Notes under the pieces: model-generated | The model's input: the letters and a program-made list of their open reading frames with translations, nothing else | What the model was told of the DNA's origin: nothing | Database searches by the model: none | DNA from: Fistulifera solaris | Lineage: Eukaryota; Bacillariophyta; Bacillariophyceae; Naviculales; Stauroneidaceae | Length of the DNA stretch: 64,000 bases | NCBI GenBank assembly: GCA_030295235.1 | Contig: AP026154.1 | Coordinates: 257,501 to 321,500, forward strand | Direction of reading: 5' to 3' | Translations under genes and position numbers: made by a program | In this document: positions 56,104 through 64,000 of the stretch, in pieces | How the letters are laid out: each line of letters begins with the position of its first letter | How positions within the stretch are numbered: position 1 is the first letter of the stretch

Positions 56104-56243
56104 GCAGGGGAAGCCATCAACACCACTTAGGTAAATCATAAAGTACATTTCTCAGGTTTTGAGTGTCTAGATGTTTTCCGGCTAGAAGATCTAAAATTCG
56201 CAAGCTATGTTTTAAAACTTTGAAAGTATGTGCAATTAACATT

Positions 56244-57984
56244 TCATCTGTACAACCTTCTTTGTAGTGCAACATTAATAGAGTAAGATATGGCCACAGC
56301 TAGAATGCCACCAGCGACTTCGAGTCCGATTCCTTTAATTCGTTTCCAAAATGCATTTCGCTGTGCTTGCCGCTTTTTCTCCTGTAAGAGTTCGTGACTC
56401 CTGCGAGCGATGCTGACACCATTCTCCATTTTAAAGTCCCAAGATATATACTCAAAATGAGCTTGAACGACCGAGTCGATTATTGCAGACTCTAACGTGT
56501 CAACCTGTGCTGATGCCGGTCGAGATATTTCCTCAAAGGACCAATCATGGGTGTTATTGGTGACATGCTTAAAATTCGGAGGCTTTAATATGCTGACTTT
56601 TTCGTGTCTAGTACGCAGTATATTTCCAATGACCATATGACAGCCATACTTTGCGACAGCGCACTCGGCTTTTTGGCGTAAAAGAGCGTGGTCCGTCTCT
56701 AGTTTGAATGATACAACAAACGAATTTGGTGCCCATTCTTGTCGTATGGACCCCATACGCTTCGGAACAGGCGACAACCGCAAAACAAGTGCGCCATCAG
56801 CGCTTTGCAATTTGTGTTCCGAGCGTTCTTCGTACGGAATGTAAAAGTCACTCACTGCTGCCGCCAAAAAGAAAAGGGCCAGGCTGTTGCAGTCGCGGAG
56901 TGTCGTAGCACAAAGCTCTAATTTTCCCAAGTAATCTTCAACGGAACGGAAATTGATGGTAAGAAGGCGGCCTTCAGAAAGGGCACAGGACCTTTCACGA
57001 AGCATACGCTGAATATGCGATGAAAAGATGAGGCCCCGATGAAGCGATAATTCATCTGGTTGTTGCTGCTTCTTACGACCATTACTCGTTACTTCATCGG
57101 CTGGTTCCGATAGCCAAGGATCGCCGTGCAAGACTGATTGAACCATATCTTCATCTTCGTCTTCGCCTCGAATGGCAAACAATTTTCCCAGTGATTCCAC
57201 CGACAAACTCTGATTCGCTGCGGGAAGCCCCAAATATTGTGACAGCACTCGAGCATACGGTGCTGCGCTACCCGTTCGTTGTAAATGCACCACCGCATAA
57301 CCTCGTTTCAAAAAAATCCTCCACAGCAATCGCTCCGCGTAGGCCGGTGCTAAAGTTATCCAAACATCGTACACTGTTCAATTCCAAATCAGCCACCGTC
57401 CCTCCCGAAGTCACCACCGCCAGTGGACGATGATGCACGGCATGTTGCGCCACAAATTCATCTAACGCTTGCTGTACTTCGATGCGATCGGGCAGTAAAT
57501 GTACAAAATCAGGCTCTACTGGTACATTTGAACAAGGCGTTTCATCTTCCATATCTTTCTCCGTGAACATGTGAGGTGTTTTGCGCAAGACGGGTTGATC
57601 CGCGAAGGGTTTGACCGGTGTTTGACGGGTCTCCAATTCACTCGCCCGAGCGGACACCACACCCGGTGCAATCTCCACTGTTCCTTTTTTCGGTGTCAAA
57701 CGATTGACCGGTTCGGAATAATCGGTAGTCGGTTTCTGTGGAAACAAAGATGTCTTTGTGATGGGAACCTCTTCTTCCGTCAATTGGAATGCGTGCAATA
57801 TTTCTTCGGCTTCGATTCGCTTTTTCCGATTCTCTTCTTTCAAAGCCTCAAGTTTGTTTTCCTCCACGACATCACCGCGATAATTCTGTAAATTCTCGGC
57901 AGATTCTTTTTGTCGCTGCCGATCCTTTTGCCACGTGTCCACTGCCCGGGTTCGTAAGGAGAGGAGATGGAATTGATGAGCCAT
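56244..57984 (-). CDS. Phosphopantothenate-cysteine ligase (PPCS) with N-terminal extension and C-terminal membrane tail
   Basis: Makes 4'-phosphopantothenoyl-cysteine in coenzyme A synthesis. Core: LAVVTSGGTVADLELNSVRCLDNFSTGLRGA, RGYAVVHLQRTGSAAPYAR, LFFLAAAVSDFYIP and WAPNSFVVSFKLETD, all eukaryotic PPCS hallmarks. The frame breaks at the run of seven A (57310..57316, plus strand); one less A gives AVEDFLKRGYAVV. About 185 residues of polar, coiled-looking sequence precede the core, and the end (LEVAGGILAVAISYSINVALQRRLYR) is a single membrane helix with a basic tip, like a tail anchor. Both additions are absent from the usual enzyme of about 300 residues. Confidence 0.85.
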
Positions 57985-59055
57985 ACGTCATCAACGAAGC
58001 GATTACCAATGGTCTCCCATTCAATACTTACTCTTTTTTATCAGCCGTTAAATGCAGATTTTAATAAAGAAAAGGAGGTTTGGTGTTCGAGGGTCCGACG
58101 ACGATGTATAGGACACTGCACATACTAAATATCTTTCATTATTTTGTGTTTTTGCCTGAAAACGTTTTTTTCTCATCGGACAATGTGTCTTCGGCTTGGA
58201 CGGGTGATGTGCAGACTGTAGCGGGTTCCCTCTATCTATCTATCAATTAGACTGCTTCCAGCTGTGCATGTAAAGAATGTTTGATAGCGATTCGCAAACA
58301 CTCGAAAACGATAACGTTCGTAGTCATAGATGCTACTGTAGACGCGAAAAGACTCTCTCTCTAGAGAGAGAGAGAGACTAGGAGAAAGCATCTCATGATT
58401 CATTCATGATTGAATTCCAGTCGTGGTCAGAACCGAACAACACTTAGCGCGATAGTAAAGGCTGCGAATGGTAGGAACGCAGGTTTTGGGACAAAAGCCT
58501 CGGCGGCATCGCTGCCGGTTGAGCGCACCATTGCAAGTAATTGCCAACTTCTTGAGACGCAATCAAACCTGAACGATCTACTAGAGAGCCTCATCGTTTT
58601 ATGCAACTATCAAGTGATTCAAAAGCTTAGCAAAGATATCTTAGCCAATACGTTAACTTTGGAGACAAAACGAATGATAAGGTAAATGAATGAAAAAGCT
58701 CTTCTTCTTTCCGGTTTGGTTTTCTTATTTTGGATCTCCAAACGTTTTTCTGCTAACATTCCGACGTCAGTTGCGCTTGATAATTGAAGCAATATTTAGA
58801 TGGGCATTGCTGAAAATAAGATAAATTCTACTTTGATGGGAGCACGAAACCTGGCAATAGGATGATGATTCGTTCATGAGGAGTCGTCGTCGTGTAGGGA
58901 AACGGGCAACAAATTGAGCTATAGTAAAGTTTGACAAGCAACAGGCGGCTTTTTTTTTCTTCCTTCATCTCTCTTGGTCCTTTGCAGTTTTCCATTTTCT
59001 GATTCGGCTCTTTCTTTGTTTCACTCGACAAACAAGAGAACTGTCAATTGGATCG
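57985..59055. other. Intergenic with one dispersed-element copy
   Basis: Contains copy 6 of the ACTATAG/palindrome element (58405..58466) and a possible seventh, very diverged one near 58870..58930 (CTATAGTAAAG after TCATGAGGAGTCGTCG). CTCTCTCTCTAGAGAGAGAG (about 58351..58374) is a perfect self-complementary microsatellite. No gene is supported. Confidence 0.5.
58405..58466 (-). repeat. Dispersed 60-bp element, copy 6
   Basis: Minus strand: TTTACTATCGCGC, TAAGTGTTG, a spacer, CCACGACTGG, AATTC, AATCATGAATG. The same block order is kept, with one change in each box. Confidence 0.55.
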
Positions 59056-60246
59056 ATGATGAAACAGGGCTCTTTGTTTTGGGCGCCGGACGGCAGTCCC
59101 CGGTTCCCCATTGTAACGTTAGTGTCGATCCTTCCCCTGATCTACACGGGTCACTATCATTGGGCGTTCACGGCACTGTTCGCGACATTCCTCACGGCGT
59201 GTTGCAACGCCATGGATGACTTGGATATGGAGACGAAAACGGACATTCGATTGAATGTTATGAGTCCGGAAGATATTGTGCACGAACTAGAAAAGGCCAC
59301 CGGAGCCGAAGCGGATCGGACGACAATTGCTGCCACGGGCTTGAGACAATTGTCACAGAAGTATCATAAACAATCCACTAAATTAACGAATCAGCCGATT
59401 CCTTCTGTCCGAAAAGATCAGATACAGCGCCTCGAAGAACTGGCCCTGCTCAGTCAGCAAGCGGCGTACTTGGCCTTGCACCAGTGTCCTCATGACGATA
59501 CCGTCGTCGCGGGTGCCATCTCTTTGTTGGCGCTTCTTGCCAAACACGAAGCGGTGCGAGAACGACATGTGCAACAGGCGGATGTGTACGGACTCGATGT
59601 GCCCCTGCGGTGCATCCGGGATGCATTGGAACGGGCCCAGGAAAGTAATAGTGATGTGGAACAACTGAACGAGTGCGAGCGCTTCAATGATATGTCGGTG
59701 GCCCAGCAACAAGCCGAATTGCAACGAAAGGCGTGTTTGTGGTTGGGGGCGCTGGCGGGTGGCCTAAACGATCTTGTAGTACAGGAAGGAGGTCTCCAAA
59801 TTTTGTTGAGCGCCGCGGGGTGGTACCGGAATCATTCGGAAGTTGTGAATTGGGCGTTGTGGGCGATGTTTGAACTCTGTCAGGACAACGTCAAACGAAA
59901 AGCCGCTTTAGTGGAATTGAACGGTGTAACTTGTATTTTACAAGCTATGGAGACGACTGTGACCGAGTCGGTGGAAGTAGCACGTCATGGATTGGCTATT
60001 ATTTTTGATATTATGCGGACGGACCCACAAGAGTTCATTGTGCTAGACGGACCCTTGATTGACATGCACAAGGTCAAAAATGCGGCTCTGATTGCGGGAA
60101 TTCACTCTATTTGTTTAGCAGCCATGAAATCCTATTCGGATAAGGCCGAAATCATGATGCTTGGGCAAGCGCTTCTTGTTGGGACTAGTTATGGTGGGGA
60201 AATACCGACATTCACGGGCCCGAACGTGCACGAGAGGCTGAAATGA
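59056..60246 (+). CDS. Armadillo-repeat protein with N-terminal membrane segments
   Basis: 396 aa. The first 55 residues contain a hydrophobic pair (RFPIVTLVSILPLIYTGHYHWAFTALFATFLTACC). The rest is alpha-helical with armadillo/HEAT-like units (VVAGAISLLALLAKHEAVRE; LQRKACLWLGALAGGLNDLVVQEGGLQILLSAAG; VNWALWAMFELCQDNVKRKAALVELNGVTCILQAM). It has no enzymatic motif. A membrane-tethered adaptor is a reasonable guess. No intron. Confidence 0.7.
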   Translation: MMKQGSLFWAPDGSPRFPIVTLVSILPLIYTGHYHWAFTALFATFLTACCNAMDDLDMETKTDIRLNVMSPEDIVHELEKATGAEADRTTIAATGLRQLSQKYHKQSTKLTNQPIPSVRKDQIQRLEELALLSQQAAYLALHQCPHDDTVVAGAISLLALLAKHEAVRERHVQQADVYGLDVPLRCIRDALERAQESNSDVEQLNECERFNDMSVAQQQAELQRKACLWLGALAGGLNDLVVQEGGLQILLSAAGWYRNHSEVVNWALWAMFELCQDNVKRKAALVELNGVTCILQAMETTVTESVEVARHGLAIIFDIMRTDPQEFIVLDGPLIDMHKVKNAALIAGIHSICLAAMKSYSDKAEIMMLGQALLVGTSYGGEIPTFTGPNVHERLK

Positions 60247-60790
60247 GGAGATTGCGGCAGTTAATATGAAATTCGTCAAGCCACAAGCAAGCTTGCTAAT
60301 CAGACTTGTCAGAATAAATTCATGCTTTAAGGATCGGGCTACGCTTTATGTCTGCGTGGGTCTCGAGTCTCGAGTCGATGTCATCAATTACACTTTTCTT
60401 TACAGTAAACCTACCATCGTGTACACGTCATCGGTTTTTCAGCCGATTTGAATGACGTTCGCCAACATCAGCGAAGGGCAATTGTAATTGTAACTACGCA
60501 CCTTTACTTTTTTACACGAAAGTAGTCTTGTGAAGCGGTTGTACTTTCAGTTTCTGATGGAGTGTCAAGCGCAATGGCCACGTCGGATGAATTTGAATTG
60601 AACATCGGAAAGCGTTCCATGGAGTGTAGGCGGAGAAGTAGACTACGCTTTAGCGCTCGCCGAGTGCGAAAAACCAAGAAAAGGAGAGGGGAAAGAGGTC
60701 ACTGCCATCACTTTTGCGTTGAACTAAAAATCTTCCCCCGATTTCCCATTTTGCGTCTTTCGTGTGTGTTCAAAAGACAATAAACAAACA
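60247..60790. other. Intergenic, no gene recognised
   Basis: An Arg-rich open frame (60562..60783) looks like chance. No other feature. Confidence 0.4.
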
Positions 60791-61072
60791 ATGCCCAGAA
60801 TTCTTTCACGTAATCCCTTTCTATATCGACGACGACGAAGCAGCCTGACGCCGTCGACCTACGTCAGATCAACTAGCTCGCTAAAAGATGAGTCGCTTTC
60901 GCCTTTATCGGCGAGCTCCTTTTCATTCAAAGCTCCTCAGCTTCCACCCAAACAGCTATTTGCCATGGTGGATGATAACGAAACCTGGGGGCAATTTGTA
61001 GATCCCTCGGAAGTTGATGCAGATTTTGTACGGAGAAGTAAAATCCTCTCTCGATGCGCATCTGCTATGTAA
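60791..61072 (+). CDS. Small hypothetical protein, 93 aa
   Basis: From MPRILSRNPFLYRRRRSS: a basic, Ser-rich N-terminus, then SFSFKAPQLPPKQLFAMVDDNETWGQFVDPSEVDADFVRRSK. The acidic W-G-x-F-V-D block near the C-terminus looks like a short conserved binding motif. No membrane segment or signal. Family not recognised. Confidence 0.4.
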   Translation: MPRILSRNPFLYRRRRSSLTPSTYVRSTSSLKDESLSPLSASSFSFKAPQLPPKQLFAMVDDNETWGQFVDPSEVDADFVRRSKILSRCASAM

Positions 61073-61283
61073 TTGCATCGTTCATCAATCCAGTTGCCCC
61101 TGTTATCGGAATGAATTTTTCAAAATCCTGTGTTTGTCTACTACGCTAAAGAAGGAAAGGCTGCTATATATGCTACTTCCACTCGACCCGTGTCTCCCAG
61201 CTTTGCTAAATATTTTGCTATTGTTACAATTAACTGCTATGAAATCTAAAAAGCCAGAAATTAGAAAGCTAAAGTTTACCATT

Positions 61284-63477
61284 TTACCCCTTTTTCGCTC
61301 TCTTTCTCATACGCTCTCGCAAAAGAATCCTTCGTTGTTGTTCCGTCAACTTCTCTGTCGTTTTCTCCTTTTCGGCTTCGGCCGCTTGCCTTACTTCAGC
61401 ATCGTAGTCGTCTTGGCAACGAGTACACAAACGGTCCGCGTCATTCGGGCCCCGGCCTTTGTAACATGGAGCTTCGGGCTTTCGAAGATCGGGAGGAAAA
61501 GACCGCGCGAGGCGGTGGCTGCCACCAGGACGGGGGCTGTAGATGCCGTTTGGCAATGTGCTTGCACACCATTTCGAGGTAATCCAACAAGGCCCTTCGT
61601 CCAACATACTTCTCATAAAAGAGTTTGGCGTTTTCGCCAATTTTGCGGCATTCATCGTCATGAGCACGACACCAGGCTATTTTCTCTTCCAAGTCACTCA
61701 AGTCGGCCTTCACGGGGACGTGATCGTGATAGGGTTTGAGCAGAGGAAAGTACCACATGCGATCTGCAACTTGTCGGGGCTCGACTTTTAATATTACAGA
61801 GCCGAGACGCATCATAAAGCCATAACGACATGCGGCACAATGCCCGTCGACATAAACCAAGTATTTGTATTTCGATTGTTCATAAATAGGTGTGAAGTGG
61901 TGGCGACCTGCTGTGAATTCAAATTCTTTGGGACCTGTTTTCGATCGAACAGATGAGATAGAATTTGTTAGCTAATATACAAGGAACACAAAAGCACAAT
62001 GAGCTCAGACTCTAGCGAATGCTACTCACGAAGAAAGGTCATGGGACTATCTGCAATCTTCTTGTCCCGCACTGCAAAAACGGAATGAAGAAAGAAGAAG
62101 AAGTGAGAAAGAGAGGCACAATAAAACAAAACAGTTCTTTACAGCAAAACTCACAATTCCAACCCACAATGGCTCCATCTAGATAGGGTTCTTCTCCTCC
62201 TTTGACGGGATCGTCTTTCCATGCGTGTGACAGATACGCTACTTTGAGGCGTTGATTATTCTCAATGGTGGTTCCTCCGCCCGTAGCCGTACCCCGAAAG
62301 AAAGCGGTGGCGATACGCCCATCATCCCAAGCCCGTTCAAATTTGCGAAAGTTGGCTTCCGTGAACAAATCTCGGGGACTGCCATTCATCTCAATGGTGC
62401 CATCGGGCAAAGTCTCGTGCATAAACGTATGCGGGAACACTAAACCACAGGCTGCTTCCCAATCTTCAGAACTGGGCCAAGGAATATCCGTGAAACGATC
62501 AGGTGCAGCCGCGTAAAACGAGACAATGGGAGCATACGTCGCAAATTTGTGTTCTTCAACCAAATCCACATCTTGCTCCGGATCTCGATCGTCTTTATCA
62601 AAAATGAATCCGTACGGCTCAACGGGAACGCCACGTTCAATATTCACTTTGAGTTGTGGATAGTCACGTTTGTTCAAGAAGAACTCACAATCGGGCAATT
62701 TCCGTTCCCGGGCCGCCTCTCCTAGCATATCCCGCAAGGGTGCCAAAAATGATCCCCCCAATGCTGCGATTTGGATTGGTCTTCTAATTTCGTCAATTCG
62801 TTGCAAATGATGTTTCCGTTGGCCCACCACTTGGAGCGATCGGGTTCGACTTGTTCTTCGCGGTACAATCCCGCCTTTTGCAAATAATACGTTTCCAAAT
62901 CATTGACTTCCATTTGCAAACGATCACCCCAGACATTTCGGTACTGATCATTTACGAACGGCGCAAAGATGCGGAGTTTTCCGTTCCGGATCATGACGTA
63001 AATCCCAAATTTCATGTGATAGAACAAATACTTTAACGAATTCAGAACACTGGCCGGTGTCGTACACCGGTGAAACGGTACATCCAATCGTTGCGCAATG
63101 GCTTGTACAGCCGGCCAAGCTTCTTCGGCTTCGTAAATATTTTGCGAAGATAGTATTGGAGCCGTTCCGTAATTCCGAGGGACGCGAGGAGCCAACGATG
63201 TTTCTTTCCGTGCCTGTTCCATGTTGGGTAACAACCATTTTTCAATTTGCTCCCAACCGATCAGTGTCGTAAATATGTGTTGTAGATGCGGAAAATCGGG
63301 ATTGCTGCCACCGTGAGATTTGACGTATTGTTCCATGAATTCGGAACATTCCTGTTTGGAGGCAAAGCGGGGCACGCCATTGGGAAAGGACGAGGTTGCC
63401 TCGAGCCACTGCAACGAATCACCCTTGGGACCGAATAATCCCCGGATTTCCGGTGAGGGTCGTCCCGAAACTACCAT
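61284..63477 (-). CDS. GT90 family glycosyltransferase (CAP10/POGLUT-like)
   Basis: Introns at 62072..62154 (83 bp) and 61935..62029 (95 bp) join GWN/LRDKKIADSPMTFL/RPKEFEFTAGRHH. Diagnostic parts: CEFFLNKRDYPQLK, FFRGTATGGGTT, KYKYLVYVDGHCAACRYGFMMRLGSVILKVE and WYFPLLKPYHDHVPV, as in GT90 xylosyl/glucosyltransferases. Two frame breaks: one more base in the A-run 62745..62749 joins KSQHWGDHF to LAPLRDMLGEAARERKLPDC; near 61549..61551 one less base joins MVCKHIA to NGIYSPRPGGSHRLARS. The C-terminus is a charged tail (LTEQQRRILLRERMRKRAKKG). No signal peptide is seen at the given start, so a 5' exon is probably missing. Golgi or ER location is inferred. Confidence 0.8.
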
Positions 63478-64000
63478 TGATTGTTGTGCTGAGATCCTTG
63501 AAGAACAAGTCTATCAAATCATATTAAAGTCAATGATTTAGATGTAACATCATGGTGATATAGCGAAACGATGCGAGCGATCACACGGACCCGGATAGAG
63601 GTATTCGTGATTGATATTCAGTCCTGATGGCGTTCCGTTTCCACTTTGGCGTCAAGCGAAAAGTAAAGAGACAGCGTTTCTCATCGTGTCTCAACATAGA
63701 GGAGTGAGGCGTCGATTGTTAATGCAATGGAAGCTGTTTTTATCAAATTAAAGACATCATTCGCAAACCCAAAGTAGTTGATCAAACGGATATTTAGTCG
63801 CAGTCGAGGTCAAGCCATTTGTTACTCGTGAAACCATTGCCGTCGTGGTAAAGTTGATAGTACACTTTGGCGTGGAGTGATAAGACAAAAAGTAACGACC
63901 CGCAAGGATATTCGGCGTCAACAATGAGAGCGAACATGATAAATGCTCTATGAAAGATAATATTTCATCGCAATACAAGGCAAATTTTGATGACTAAAGT
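63478..64000. other. 5' flank of the GT90 gene, nothing else recognised
   Basis: The GT90 gene may have a further 5' exon here (TCTCAG precedes the start by about 10 bp). No supported gene of its own. Confidence 0.4.

Noticed and set aside
58351-58374. CTCTCTCT/AGAGAGAG palindrome as a terminator or origin
   Set aside because: It is a self-complementary microsatellite with no associated gene end.
60562-60783. Arg-rich 73-codon open frame
   Set aside because: No start context, no homology pattern and low-complexity composition.

Overview
The window is nuclear DNA of a diatom, probably a pennate one; the species cannot be named from sequence alone. Grounds: about 29 protein genes on both strands with no operons; short GT-AG introns of 69-169 bp; N-termini made of a signal peptide followed by an A-F-P-like motif, as in secondary red plastids (449-aa TPR/SAP protein, dCMP deaminase, PRK-like kinase); and hypothetical families familiar from diatoms (DUF6824-like, DUF2358-like). 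No rRNA, tRNA or CRISPR array was seen.

Layout. 1-2 kb: nothing recognised. 2-14 kb: phosphate-carrier-like protein with a long plastid-type N-terminus, PPK2-type polyphosphate kinase, AAA+ ATPase, mitochondrial HSP60, a HesB/IscA-fold-like protein, and a TPR/SAP protein. 14-24 kb: an adenylation-carrier-ankyrin protein related to AASDH, a CaMKII association-domain protein, a GRIP golgin, a mitochondrial membrane protein, and a TMTC-like protein with 47 consecutive glutamines. 24-28 kb: a 1.1-kb element with 80-bp terminal inverted repeats, a small secreted Cys-rich protein, and a decayed copy of the TMTC 3' end. 28-36 kb: a fusion of a queuosine-tRNA mannosyltransferase-like domain with a SpoU methyltransferase, an ApaH-like phosphatase, a 34-bp minisatellite, an LSM11-like protein, an excalibur-domain protein and a coiled-coil protein. 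37-48 kb: a CDPK, an M43 metalloprotease, a lipase-like hydrolase, a membrane-anchored aspartyl protease and two hypothetical-family genes. 48-64 kb: a DUF2358-like protein, a double-domain deaminase, a plastid PRK-like kinase, an ABC-F ATPase, phosphopantothenate-cysteine ligase, an armadillo protein, a small protein and a GT90 glycosyltransferase.

Two things cut across the window. First, at least eleven conserved genes are broken by about a dozen single-base frame shifts, nearly all in mononucleotide runs. This looks like uncorrected long-read consensus error, so several genes are given here as one CDS spanning the break. Second, two dispersed intergenic repeat families recur: a roughly 34-bp unit built on a CCCAGA-AAA-TCTGGG hairpin (clusters near 14.3, 32.2-32.6 and 33.0 kb, with a degenerate relative at 18.6 kb), and a roughly 60-bp element with an ACTATAG box and a CACGACTG-N5-CAGTCATG palindrome (six clear copies). 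These two families, the TIR element, the glycosyltransferase-SpoU fusion and the adenylation-ankyrin fusion are the parts most likely to be new.

Functionally the genes are mostly housekeeping or organelle proteins. Two touch tRNA or histone-mRNA processing (glycosyltransferase-SpoU, LSM11-like), two touch phosphate handling (phosphate carrier-like, PPK2) and two are secreted or membrane proteases. Nothing suggests that they form one pathway.
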